Source: Bog-756 sp963833585 (GTDB lineage Bacteria; Actinomycetota; Acidimicrobiia; Acidimicrobiales; RAAP-2). Taken from it: a stretch of DNA of 64,000 nt. Below the pieces are notes generated by a model. That model was not told the DNA's origin. It saw only the letters and a list, made by a program, of their open reading frames with translations, and ran no database searches. Positions 1 through 7,196 of this stretch are shown here, in pieces. The stretch spans positions 124,001 to 188,000 of the forward strand of contig CAWHYF010000006.1 in NCBI GenBank assembly GCA_963833585.1. Direction: 5' to 3'. The position numbers and the translations under genes were made by a program. Every line of letters begins with the position of its first letter. The stretch's first letter is position 1.

Positions 1-139
1 CGGCATCGTGGACACCGAGCCCTACCGCAAGCTCGGCCGCAATCAGCTGCGCATCGCCATGTTCCCGGCCATCGATCCCGATGACGTCGCGTGCCTGTGC
101 GCCTGCATCAACTACGTGGTCGGGGCTATCGCCGGCTGA
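1..139 (+). CDS. serC: Phosphoserine aminotransferase, C-terminal end (partial)
   Basis: Only the last 45 codons are present; the gene runs in from the left edge (reading frame from base 2). The readable peptide contains GIVDTEPYRKLGRNQLRIA followed by a hydrophobic C-terminal helix, which matches the C-terminus of actinobacterial phosphoserine aminotransferase, where the R-x-S/N-x-F/L-R-I/V-A strand is conserved. The enzyme transfers an amino group from glutamate to 3-phosphohydroxypyruvate in serine biosynthesis and uses PLP; the PLP lysine lies outside the window. The stop codon overlaps the end of the convergent PD40 gene by 28 bp, so the two transcripts must run into each other. Family assignment rests on a short peptide. 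Confidence 0.7.
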   Translation, partial: GIVDTEPYRKLGRNQLRIAMFPAIDPDDVACLCACINYVVGAIAG

Positions 140-1512
140 TCTCTCGGGTCGTCCGGGGGGGAGGCGGCGGGCTGGCCGTGGGGTGCACCCGTGCTGACCG
201 CCCCGGGTCCCCTACCCGCCAAGCTGCGTGACGACCCCGGGCGGCGGCGGCGCCTCAGTGCGACGGCGCCGCCCACCACACCGACACCGGCCAAGGGCAT
301 CAGCAGCGGGCTGGGGGCCTCGGGAGTATTGACGCCAGGAGTCACCGGTGCCCAGCTCGGGGCCTGGTCGGTGGCGAAGTTGGGAGTGAGGTCGACCAGC
401 GCACTGGTCTGGGCCACCCCGCCCGGGCAGGGGACCGAGTAGGCCGTGAACACGTCCTGGGTGGTGCCCGCCCCGTCCGGAGACGCCAGCTGGTCGAAGG
501 CCACCTGGGTCCCGTCGGGCGAGAACACGGGGTTCTCCGCAGCCACCTTGACACCGGTGGCCACCGTCTGCGAGTCCTTGGACGTGGCGCAGATCTGGGC
601 TCCGTCGGGCCGGGGCGGCGAGCCGGCCAGTTGCTGGAACACCGGCTTGATCGGCGATCCGGCCTGGTCGGTCATGGTGTAGAGCTGGGTGCCGACACAG
701 GGACCGTTGGTCGCATTGGGCGTAGGCCTGTCCGACTGGAAGACGATGACCTGCAGGCCGTGCCCGTCCAGCGTCGGAGCGAAGTCCGGCTTCGAGTCGT
801 TGGCGCTCTGGTCACCGTCGGAAGCCGAGACATCGACCAGCGCGTGGGTGACGAAGTCGTAGGTGTAGATCTGGCTGGTGCCGCTGCCCGAGGTCCGCAC
901 GAAGGCGATCTCGTTGGCATTGGACGGGTCGTAGACCGGCTCGGTGTCGCTGAAGGTCTGGGTCTGGGTGAAGACCGGGGCCACCGATCCCGGACTGCTC
1001 AGATCCTCGGTGTACAGCTCGGGCTGGCCCCCGCCCCGGGTGCTCTGGAAGATGATCCGATCCTGGCTGCCCGGGGAGGCGGGCGCCCAGGACGGGTAGT
1101 CGTCACTGGCCCCGTTCGGCAGGTTCTGGGACACGTCGACCGGGGTGCCGGAGGCCGTGCCGTCGGTGAGGAGGGGCACGGTGAACAGTTCGAAGTCCAC
1201 CCCGTCGTCCCGGTTGCTGGCGAAGATGACCTTGCTCCCGTCGGGCGAGACGAAGGGGTGCCGGTCGGTGCTCCCCGTGCAGTCGAGCTGGCCGACGGTG
1301 CCCGGTCCAGTGGCTTGCTTGACGAACAGCTCGTCGGTACCGCCGAAGTGACAGCCCGACGCCGTGGCGGCGCGGGTGCTCTGGAAGACGATCGCACCGT
1401 TGACGGCCGGGAACGCCGCGCCGGAGACGCCCGAGAGCATGGCCAGACAACCAGCGGTGGTCGCCGTTGCCGTTGCCAGCCGGCGCGCCAGTTTTCTCGT
1501 CGAGCAGGACAT
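112..1512 (-). CDS. Secreted, membrane-anchored PD40/TolB-type beta-propeller protein
   Basis: This 466-residue protein starts with a basic, alanine-rich signal peptide (about residues 1-32). The body carries repeated PD40-like blades: 'SPDGSKVIFASNRD' near residue 90, similar 'IIFQSTRGG' and 'IAFVRTSG' blades, and 'FSPDGTQVAFDQ' near residue 330. Such WD40-like repeats build TolB-type propellers. Close to the C-terminus is one hydrophobic segment followed by five arginines (about residues 403-424), then a 40-residue Pro/Ser tail. This suggests an extracellular propeller held in the membrane by a C-terminal anchor. The start is supported by a GATACT hexamer 7 nt upstream, which implies a leaderless mRNA. 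No catalytic residues are evident, so its function is unknown. Confidence 0.75.
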   Translation of the reverse strand: MSCSTRKLARRLATATATTAGCLAMLSGVSGAAFPAVNGAIVFQSTRAATASGCHFGGTDELFVKQATGPGTVGQLDCTGSTDRHPFVSPDGSKVIFASNRDDGVDFELFTVPLLTDGTASGTPVDVSQNLPNGASDDYPSWAPASPGSQDRIIFQSTRGGGQPELYTEDLSSPGSVAPVFTQTQTFSDTEPVYDPSNANEIAFVRTSGSGTSQIYTYDFVTHALVDVSASDGDQSANDSKPDFAPTLDGHGLQVIVFQSDRPTPNATNGPCVGTQLYTMTDQAGSPIKPVFQQLAGSPPRPDGAQICATSKDSQTVATGVKVAAENPVFSPDGTQVAFDQLASPDGAGTTQDVFTAYSVPCPGGVAQTSALVDLTPNFATDQAPSWAPVTPGVNTPEAPSPLLMPLAGVGVVGGAVALRRRRRPGSSRSLAGRGPGAVSTGAPHGQPAASPPDDPRDQPAIAPTT

Positions 1513-1519
1513 CCCGACG

Positions 1520-1525
1520 AGTATC
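1520..1525 (-). promoter_or_regulatory. -10 hexamer of leaderless promoter for the PD40 gene
   Basis: The minus strand reads GATACT, ending 7 nt before the ATG of the PD40 protein. There is no Shine-Dalgarno sequence. No convincing -35 element is seen. Confidence 0.45.
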
Positions 1526-1749
1526 GCCGACCGGGATCGGAATGAACACCGCCAACGGCTGACCGGAAGATGAACTTTCCGCGACGGTATGGCGAACGGG
1601 GAACCGGGTTCGACAGCACCTGACCTTCCCCGGTCGACCGATCGCCGCGCCGGCCGACCTGGTGGGCCCGGCTGCGCAGGTGGTGGTGCCGGTGCCCGAA
1701 CAAACCCGGAGCGGTCGCTGGCGGTCCGGCCGCTCGGCGTTCCGCCTCG

Positions 1750-2055
1750 CTACCGGGTGGAGCTGACCTGCTCTCGCTGTGAACGGTTCCGAGCCACGGC
1801 CTCGGCGATCAGACGGACCAGCTCCTCGGCGGCGTCCAGTCCTACGATCGGTCGGAGCCAGAGGGTGAGATCGATCGGCGAGAGATCGGTCCGGGGCGCG
1901 ATCTCGGTGCGCCGGAGCTCGCCGGAGTCGTCGAAGATGCCGACCCACCAGGCCGGGACCACCATTTCGTCCGAACCGTAGAACCGGAGGTCGTAGACCT
2001 CGGATCCCACCTCGACGGTTGCCCCGAGCTGTGCTTCTCCTGCGGGAACGGCCAC
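1750..2055 (-). CDS. Hypothetical protein, 101 aa
   Basis: This small acidic protein has no recognised family. It begins at a GTG. Visible features are a beta-rich N-terminal half with 'VYDLRFYGSDEMVVPAWWVGIFD' split over residues 20-42, and an amphipathic C-terminal helix (LDAAEELVRLIAEAVARN). There is no signal peptide or membrane segment. The stretch 1513-1749 downstream holds only the promoter of the PD40 gene. The 244 nt upstream (2056-2299) contain a lower-GC patch with a possible TTCACG-16 nt-TACCAT promoter on the minus strand about 40 nt before the start. Coding potential is judged from protein-like composition, not homology. Confidence 0.5.
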   Translation of the reverse strand: MAVPAGEAQLGATVEVGSEVYDLRFYGSDEMVVPAWWVGIFDDSGELRRTEIAPRTDLSPIDLTLWLRPIVGLDAAEELVRLIAEAVARNRSQREQVSSTR

Positions 2056-2299
2056 GGGGAGTGACAGTACTGGTGGTCAAAATGCCGACGCCAATGGTAT
2101 TACTCATCGCGTTTTCGTGAACACTTTGCGGGAGAATTCTGCCTTCGACATCTCGCCGAGACGGGGATCGAACCAGGGTCAGCCCGTCACCCGGTGATCC
2201 CGGCAGGGAGCAGGACGCCCCGGCGAGGATGACCCGGGGCCCCAGGGTCACTCCAGGTGGTGATGGGGATGGGCGGGCGAGGTCCGTCGGCCAACGGGG

Positions 2300-2857
2300 T
2301 CAACCGTCGGCCGGTCCCCCGCCCTCGACGTCCCAACGGGACCGGAGGTCCACCAGCCAGTCGGGCAGGTCGATCGCCGGATCGGCTAGCGCTTCGGCCC
2401 CCCGGGACGCCAGGGCCTGGAGGAACACCTCGGGCTGGTCGCCCCACGACCGTGGGTCGCCCATCATCACCTCGATCAACACGGTGCCCTCGGGCCCGGC
2501 CACGAACGGCCCGAACGCCGCCCCGAGCGGCAGCTCGATGTGGGTGCCGGCCGGGCAGTGGTGGTCCCCGCACCACATGTCCCCGCTGATCACGAAGATC
2601 ACGTGGGGGCTGAAATGGCCGTGACGCCGGATCACCATGCCCGGATCCCACCGGGCGTACAGCGAGAGGTATTGGGGATCGGGGGAGAAGGCCAGCCACT
2701 TCTCCCACACCGACGCGGTGGTGCCGTCGGATCGGCGGATGGACTTGACCCGCTGCCAGCCCATGTCAACGTCGTCCAGGTGGCGGAAGGTGGGCTCGAG
2801 ACCCGGGACCCTCACGCCTGTCGACGGGTCCTGGGCGGCGTTGCCGGCCTCACCCAC
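2300..2857 (-). CDS. Cupin-domain protein (ChrR-like)
   Basis: This 185-residue protein has a single cupin fold. The first cupin motif is seen as 'GMVIRRHGHFSPHVIFVISGD' (two histidines about residues 79 and 84), followed by a second motif around 'GTHIELPLGAAFGPFVAG'. Cupins bind a divalent metal through such histidines and act as dioxygenases, isomerases or sensors; the activity here cannot be assigned. A Trp-rich N-terminal segment precedes the barrel. It lies 45 nt downstream of ilvC on the same strand and could be the last gene of the ilv transcript, although nothing in it suggests a role in valine/isoleucine synthesis. Confidence 0.7.
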   Translation of the reverse strand: MGEAGNAAQDPSTGVRVPGLEPTFRHLDDVDMGWQRVKSIRRSDGTTASVWEKWLAFSPDPQYLSLYARWDPGMVIRRHGHFSPHVIFVISGDMWCGDHHCPAGTHIELPLGAAFGPFVAGPEGTVLIEVMMGDPRSWGDQPEVFLQALASRGAEALADPAIDLPDWLVDLRSRWDVEGGGPADG

Positions 2858-2902
2858 GGTTACGCGTCCTCGCCAAACGGTCGGACCGTCACCACCTGGG
2901 GA

Positions 2903-3928
2903 TCAACCGCCCGAAATGTCCTGGATCTTCTGCTTGCCAGCCGTGACGAAGGGCATCATGTCCCGCAGATCGGCCCCGACCTTCTCGATGGGGTGGTCGA
3001 AGCCCGCCTGTCGCAACGCCTTGTAATTCGGTCGCCCGTTGGCGTTCTCCGCCACCCACTCGCGGGCGAAGGTGCCGTCCTGGATCTCGCCCAGGATCCG
3101 TACCATCTCCTCCCGGACGGCCCCATTGATCACCCGAGGACCTCGGGTGAGATCGCCGTACTCGGCGGTGTCCGAGATGGAGAAGCGCATGCCCGAGATC
3201 CCCTGCTCGTACATGAGGTCGACGATGAGCTTGAGCTCGTGGAGGCATTCGAAGTAGGCCGACTCGGGCTGGTAGCCCGCGTTGACCAGGGTCTCGTACC
3301 CTGCCTCGACCAGCGCCGTCAGGCCCCCGCACAGCACCACCTGCTCGCCGAACAGGTCGGTCTCGGTCTCCTCGGCGAAGGTGGTGTCGAGCACGCCGGC
3401 CCGCGTGGCCCCGATGGCGTGAGCGTAGGACAGGGCCAGGTCGTGGGCCTTGCCCGAAGGGTCGGCTGCCACCGCCACCAGTGAGGGGACCCCGCCCCCT
3501 TCGGTATAGGTCCGGCGGACCAGATGCCCCGGACCCTTCGGGGCCACCATCGCCACGTCGACGTCCGCCGGCGGGTCGATCAGCCCGAAGCGGATGTTGA
3601 ACCCGTGGGCGAAGAACAATGCGTCACCGGCGTTCAGGTGGGGGGCGATCTCGGACTCGTAGACCGAAGCCTGCTCGGTGTCCGGCAGCAGGATCATGAT
3701 CACGTCGGCCTCGGTGGCGGCGTCGGCCACCGACAGCACCCGCAGCCCCGCCTCGCTGGCCTTCTGCCCGGAGGACGAGCCCTCCCGCAGGCCGACCCGG
3801 ACGTCGACCCCGCTCTCGGACAGGTTGAGGGCGTGGGCGTGGCCCTGGGAGCCGTAACCGATCACCGCCACCTTCCGGTTCCCGATGAGACTCGGATCGG
3901 CATCCTTCTCGTAGTACAGCGTGGCCAT
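2903..3928 (-). CDS. ilvC: Ketol-acid reductoisomerase (NADP+)
   Basis: This enzyme catalyses the second common step of valine, leucine and isoleucine synthesis: Mg2+-dependent alkyl migration and NADPH reduction of acetolactate or acetohydroxybutyrate. The 341-residue length is that of the short class I enzyme. The N-terminal Rossmann motif 'GYGSQGHAHALNL' (about residues 24-36) and the downstream 'REGSSSGQKA' phosphate-binding loop are intact. 'MLLPDTEQ', 'APKGPGHLVRRTY' and 'LFGEQVVLCGGL' are all typical of IlvC. I chose MATLYYEKDAD as the start; an in-frame TTG 9 nt upstream is less likely. It follows ilvN after only 5 nt and is the third gene of the ilvBNC operon. Confidence 0.97.
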   Translation of the reverse strand: MATLYYEKDADPSLIGNRKVAVIGYGSQGHAHALNLSESGVDVRVGLREGSSSGQKASEAGLRVLSVADAATEADVIMILLPDTEQASVYESEIAPHLNAGDALFFAHGFNIRFGLIDPPADVDVAMVAPKGPGHLVRRTYTEGGGVPSLVAVAADPSGKAHDLALSYAHAIGATRAGVLDTTFAEETETDLFGEQVVLCGGLTALVEAGYETLVNAGYQPESAYFECLHELKLIVDLMYEQGISGMRFSISDTAEYGDLTRGPRVINGAVREEMVRILGEIQDGTFAREWVAENANGRPNYKALRQAGFDHPIEKVGADLRDMMPFVTAGKQKIQDISGG

Positions 3929-3933
3929 TGCGA

Positions 3934-4503
3934 TCAACCTGCCTTCTCTGTGTCGTGCCCGGTGGGGGTATCCGCCAGCAACAGCGGGTGGTGGTCGCCG
4001 GACCGGTCCAGCTTAGGCAACGCCACGCGGCCGGTCCGCTGCATCTCCACGATCCCGTAGGTGCGGATGAGGTCCTCGAAGTCGTCCAGCTTGGTGGGAG
4101 CGCCTTCGAGCGCCACCGTCAGGCGGTCGTGTCCGACGTCGACGATCTTGCCCTCGAACACCCCGACCAGCTGGATGATCTGGCCCCGGGTGTCCGGACC
4201 GGCCTCCAGGGTGGCCATCAGCAGCTCCCGCTCCCGGGCCAGCGCCGGATCCAGCTCGGTGATCGAGACCACCGGGATCAGCTTGTCCAGCTGCTTCATG
4301 ATCTGGTCGAGGGGAGCCGACTCCACGTCCACGACGATGGTGATCCGGCTGAAGCGTTCGTTGTCCGAGGGGGCCACGGCGAGGCTGAAGATGTTGAAGC
4401 CCCGCCGGGAGAACAGTCCGGCCACCCGGGCCAGCACACCGGCCTTGTTCTCCACCAGGACGGTCAGGGTGTGGTGGCGCTTGTCCGCCCCGTAGACGCT
4501 CAT
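3934..4503 (-). CDS. ilvN: Acetolactate synthase, small (regulatory) subunit
   Basis: This is the regulatory subunit of acetohydroxyacid synthase; it activates IlvB and confers feedback inhibition by valine. The 189-residue protein opens with an ACT domain (HTLTVLVENKAGVLARVAGLF, about residues 10-31, then GFNIFSLAVAP) and continues with the C-terminal regulatory domain (ELMATLEAG-like region and 'FEGKIVDVGHDRLTVALEG'). Its ATG overlaps the ilvB stop codon as ATGA, a classic translational coupling that fixes this start and argues for equimolar subunit synthesis. A charged, non-conserved tail of about 25 residues follows the domain. Confidence 0.96.
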   Translation of the reverse strand: MSVYGADKRHHTLTVLVENKAGVLARVAGLFSRRGFNIFSLAVAPSDNERFSRITIVVDVESAPLDQIMKQLDKLIPVVSITELDPALARERELLMATLEAGPDTRGQIIQLVGVFEGKIVDVGHDRLTVALEGAPTKLDDFEDLIRTYGIVEMQRTGRVALPKLDRSGDHHPLLLADTPTGHDTEKAG

Positions 4504-6323
4504 CGGGCATCGTCCCGGATGAGGGAGGGATCGACCACGATGTTGTCGTTGGAGTCGCCGGCCGCCACCATCGGGAAGACCTTCTCGAAGGCGTCGGTCC
4601 GGAAGTCGATGACCACCGGCCGGTCGTCGATGCTGTTGGCCTTGTCGATGGCCGAGGCCACCTCCTCGGTGGACTCCACCCGGATGCCCACGCAGCCCAT
4701 CGATTCGGCCCACCCCACGTAGTCGGGGAGATCGGGCGAGAGGTAGACCTCGGAGTAACGCTCCCCGTAGAACATCTCCTGCCACTGGCGCACCATGCCC
4801 AGGTAGGCATTGTTGAGGATGGCGATCTTGACCGGGATCCGCTCCGAACTGGCCGTGACCAACTCCTGGGCGGTCATCTGGAAGCAGCCGTCCCCGTCGA
4901 CGGCCCAGACCATCTTGTCCGGACGGCCGACCTTGGCCCCGATGGCGGCCGGGACGGCGAAGCCCATCGTGCCCAATCCCCCCGAGTTGACCCAGGTGTA
5001 GGGGTAGTCGAACTGCCACCACTGGGAGGCGAACATCTGGTGCTGGCCCACCCCCGAGACGACGATGGTGTCGTCAGGGGTGGCGTCCCGCAGGGTCTCC
5101 AGGACGAATTGAGGCTTCAGGGCACCGGTCCCGGGCTGTTGGTCGTAGACCAGGGGGAATCGGCGCTGCCAGTCGCTCAGCTGGGAGCGCCACGGGATGA
5201 GTCGGTCTCTGGGCTGGGAGTCGGCCGCGGTACCGGGGGTCGCCCGGGCACCGGCAACGGCGTCGCTCGGGGCCCCACCAGTCCCGCCCCGGGTCGCCTC
5301 GGAGTGGGGCAGGCCCAGATCGGCCAGGGCCACCAGCAGCTCCTCGATGACCAGACGGCAGTCGCCGGCGACGGCCACGTCGGCCCGGCGCACCTTGTTG
5401 TGTTCGGCCGGGTCGATGTCCACGTGGATCACCTTGGCCTCGGGGGCGAAGGCGTCGACCCGTCCGGTGACCCGGTCGTCGAACCGAGAGCCGAGGGCGA
5501 TCAGCAGATCCGACCGCTGCATGGCGGTCACTGCCGTGTAGTTCCCGTGCATGCCCGGCATGCCCAGGCAGAGGGGGTGGGAGTCGGGGAAGGAGCCCCG
5601 GGCCATCAGGGTGGTGACCACCGGGATGCCGGTCCGCTCGGCCAGCTCCCGAAGGGCGTCGGCCGCCCGGGCCTTCAGGATCCCGCCGCCGGCGTAGATG
5701 ATCGGCCGCTCCGCGGCCAGCAGCAGCTCTGCGGCCCTCCGGATCTGCACCGGATCGCCGTCGGTCATCGGGCGGTAGCCGGGTAGGTCGAGGTCGGAGG
5801 GCTCGGGCCAGTACCACTCCATGCGGGAGTTGGCGATGTCCTTCGGAATGTCGATGAGGACCGGGCCGGGGCGACCGGTGGTGGCCACGTGGAAGGCCTC
5901 GGCCACCACCCGGGGGATGTCCTTGCCGTCGGTGATCAGCCAGTTGTGCTTGGTGATCCCCATGGTGATGCCGGTGATGTCGCTCTCCTGGAAGGCGTCG
6001 GTCCCGATCGCCGTGGTGGCCACCTGCCCGGTCACCACCACCAGGGGGATGGAGTCCATGAAGGCGTCGGCCAGCGGAGTCACGATGTTGGTGGCCCCCG
6101 GGCCGCTGGTGACCATGGCCACGCCGGGACGTCCGGTCACCTGGGCGTACCCCTCGGCCATGTGGCCCGCACCCTGCTCGTGGCGCACCAGGATGTGCCG
6201 GATGGACGAGTCGATGATCGGGTCGTAGACGGGCAGGATGGCGCCGCCGGGAAGGCCGAACATCACCTCCACCTGCTGCATCTCCAAGGCCTTGATCAGG
6301 GCTTGTGCTCCGGTTAGTTCCAT
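4500..6323 (-). CDS. ilvB: Acetolactate synthase, large (catalytic) subunit
   Basis: This ThDP- and FAD-dependent enzyme condenses pyruvate with pyruvate or 2-oxobutyrate, the first common step of branched-chain amino-acid synthesis. The 607-residue protein has the N-terminal ThDP PYR domain with 'FGLPGGAILPVYDP' and the catalytic Glu in 'RHEQGAGHMAEGYAQ'. A central FAD domain follows, then the C-terminal PP domain with the metal/ThDP motif 'GDGCFQMTAQEL...ILNN'. The reading frame is open far upstream, but an AAGGAG Shine-Dalgarno sequence 8 nt before MELTGAQAL fixes the start. It is preceded by a leader peptide and attenuator hairpins, so transcription is probably controlled by branched-chain aminoacyl-tRNA supply. 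Confidence 0.97.
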   Translation of the reverse strand: MELTGAQALIKALEMQQVEVMFGLPGGAILPVYDPIIDSSIRHILVRHEQGAGHMAEGYAQVTGRPGVAMVTSGPGATNIVTPLADAFMDSIPLVVVTGQVATTAIGTDAFQESDITGITMGITKHNWLITDGKDIPRVVAEAFHVATTGRPGPVLIDIPKDIANSRMEWYWPEPSDLDLPGYRPMTDGDPVQIRRAAELLLAAERPIIYAGGGILKARAADALRELAERTGIPVVTTLMARGSFPDSHPLCLGMPGMHGNYTAVTAMQRSDLLIALGSRFDDRVTGRVDAFAPEAKVIHVDIDPAEHNKVRRADVAVAGDCRLVIEELLVALADLGLPHSEATRGGTGGAPSDAVAGARATPGTAADSQPRDRLIPWRSQLSDWQRRFPLVYDQQPGTGALKPQFVLETLRDATPDDTIVVSGVGQHQMFASQWWQFDYPYTWVNSGGLGTMGFAVPAAIGAKVGRPDKMVWAVDGDGCFQMTAQELVTASSERIPVKIAILNNAYLGMVRQWQEMFYGERYSEVYLSPDLPDYVGWAESMGCVGIRVESTEEVASAIDKANSIDDRPVVIDFRTDAFEKVFPMVAAGDSNDNIVVDPSLIRDDAR

Positions 6324-6366
6324 CGGGGTGCTCCTTGTGTCTGATTCGTAGCCGGTGTCTCGGTGA

Positions 6367-6426
6367 CACCCCGGTTTTTCGGGGTGGTGGCAGGTGGTCG
6401 GTGCGGGCACCGGTCGGATCGGTGCC
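6367..6426 (-). promoter_or_regulatory. Two further hairpins in the ilvB leader
   Basis: Between the attenuator and ilvB the leader can form two perfect 7-bp stems: GGCACCG/CGGTGCC (6406-6412 with 6420-6426) and CACCCCG/CGGGGTG (6367-6373 with 6380-6386, A-rich loop on the RNA). They may structure the readthrough RNA or take part in alternative pairings; their role is inferred only from position. Confidence 0.4.
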
Positions 6427-6434
6427 GGGACATG

Positions 6435-6459
6435 AAAACGACCTCCCGTCTGGGAGGTC
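6435..6459 (-). terminator. Attenuator-type terminator of the ilvBNC leader
   Basis: On the minus strand an 8-bp perfect stem GACCTCCC-AGAC-GGGAGGTC (6440-6459) is followed by GTTTTC. It stands 34 nt after the stop codon of the leader peptide and about 110 nt before ilvB, the position of a transcription attenuator. It is the only hairpin with a T-run in this part of the window. Confidence 0.7.
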
Positions 6460-6463
6460 GGAA

Positions 6464-6495
6464 AGCGCACACGGCGAGAGAGCGTCGTGTGCGCT
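6464..6495 (-). promoter_or_regulatory. Stable hairpin at the end of the leader ORF (pause/antiterminator candidate)
   Basis: A 10-bp perfect stem, AGCGCACACG paired with CGTGTGCGCT, begins inside the stop codon of the leader peptide. A ribosome that reaches the stop would cover its 5' arm; a ribosome stalled at the Leu/Ile/Val codons would leave it free. It lies 4 nt before the terminator stem. The regulatory logic is inferred. Confidence 0.5.
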
Positions 6496-6541
6496 ACGAA
6501 ACGAGTACCAGGATGTCGAGGTCGAACGGACGGCTGTGCAT
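6494..6541 (-). CDS. ilvL: ilvBNC operon leader peptide (attenuation)
   Basis: This 15-residue ORF encodes MHSRPFDLDILVLVS. Six of the last eight residues are Leu, Ile or Val, as expected for a peptide that senses the charging of branched-chain tRNAs. It begins directly at a promoter-like element (TTGTCC-17 nt-CAAACT, then 6 nt to the ATG), so it is probably translated from a leaderless mRNA. It is followed by the stable hairpin and a terminator with a T-run, and then by ilvB. The arrangement matches attenuation of ilv operons known in Corynebacterium and Streptomyces. The peptide is too short for gene callers and is normally not annotated. Confidence 0.8.
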   Translation of the reverse strand: MHSRPFDLDILVLVS

Positions 6542-6547
6542 GGAAGT

Positions 6548-6576
6548 AGTTTGACATGTCCCACGATCCAGGACAA
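6548..6576 (-). promoter_or_regulatory. Promoter of the ilv leader/ilvBNC operon
   Basis: The minus strand has TTGTCC (-35, 6571-6576), a 17-nt spacer and CAAACT (-10, 6548-6553). The leader ATG starts 6 nt after the -10, at the expected transcription start. Confidence 0.6.
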
Positions 6577-6793
6577 GCGGCCCCTGGCCGGTCAGCGCCG
6601 TCCATGCCGAAACCGCAGTTCCGCATCGGGGGGAGGCGCCGCGCTCCGGGCCGGCATGCGGGCTCCGTTGGCACCTGCCGTGCGCCTCTGTGGGCTGCCA
6701 GACCGGGCGTTGGCCTGAGCTCGCCCGGTGAGGTCGCCATCCCGACCCCGGGGCCACCCGGTGACGGCATCGGCACGACGCCACCCGCAGTGG

Positions 6794-6799
6794 CACCAT
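6794..6799 (+). promoter_or_regulatory. -10 hexamer of leaderless promoter for the YjbR-type gene
   Basis: CACCAT is followed by 6 nt and then the GTG at 6806. No Shine-Dalgarno sequence is present, and the same spacing recurs at other genes in the window. Confidence 0.45.
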
Positions 6800-6805
6800 G
6801 GTCGA

Positions 6806-7189
6806 GTGCCGCGTCATCCCCGAGCACTGCTCAGCCGCACGCGGGCCATCTGCTTGGCCCTCCCCGCAGTCACCGAGCGGCTGAGCCACGGGACTCCGAC
6901 CTTCTTCGTGGGGGATCGGGCCGCATTCGTCTACGCCTGGATGGAGGGTCACCACGATCTCGGGTTCCCCCACCTGTGGTGTGCCGCCGGTCCTGGCCAA
7001 CAGGAGGTGCTCGTCGCCGCTGAGCCGGAGCACTTCTTCCGACCCCCGTACGTGGGCCATCGGGGCTGGATCGGCCTCCGGCTGGACGGCACGGTGGCCT
7101 GGGACGAAGTGGCCGAAGTCTGCGAGGACGCATTCCGAGTGGTTGCCCCACGTCGGCTGGTCGCCGAGCTCGACAGCCCGAGCAGCTGA
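6806..7189 (+). CDS. MmcQ/YjbR family protein
   Basis: This 127-residue protein of the MmcQ/YjbR family has a cyclodextrin-glycosyltransferase-like fold (double wing) sometimes called DNA-binding. Diagnostic parts are the N-terminal helix 'ICLALPAVTERLSHGTPTFFV', the strand 'AFVYAWMEGHHD' and 'PPYVGHRGWIGLRLDG...WDEVAEVCEDAFRVVAPRRL' at the C-terminus. An in-frame ATG at 6728 gives 26 additional non-conserved residues; I prefer the GTG at 6806 because the conserved fold begins there and a -10 element lies exactly 6 nt upstream. It is divergent from the ilv leader and is followed after 7 nt by a tandem winged-helix gene, probably co-transcribed. The cellular role is unknown. Confidence 0.75.
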   Translation: MPRHPRALLSRTRAICLALPAVTERLSHGTPTFFVGDRAAFVYAWMEGHHDLGFPHLWCAAGPGQQEVLVAAEPEHFFRPPYVGHRGWIGLRLDGTVAWDEVAEVCEDAFRVVAPRRLVAELDSPSS

Positions 7190-7196
7190 TCGGACC

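Noticed and set aside
1103..2251. 382-codon open frame on the minus strand
   Set aside because: It overlaps the PD40 gene and its promoter and the 101-aa gene in other frames; composition is typical of a shadow frame.
4506..6827. Longer ilvB start giving a 775-residue protein
   Set aside because: The additional N-terminal sequence would translate the leader and attenuator hairpins; AAGGAG before MELTGAQ and family length fix the shorter start.
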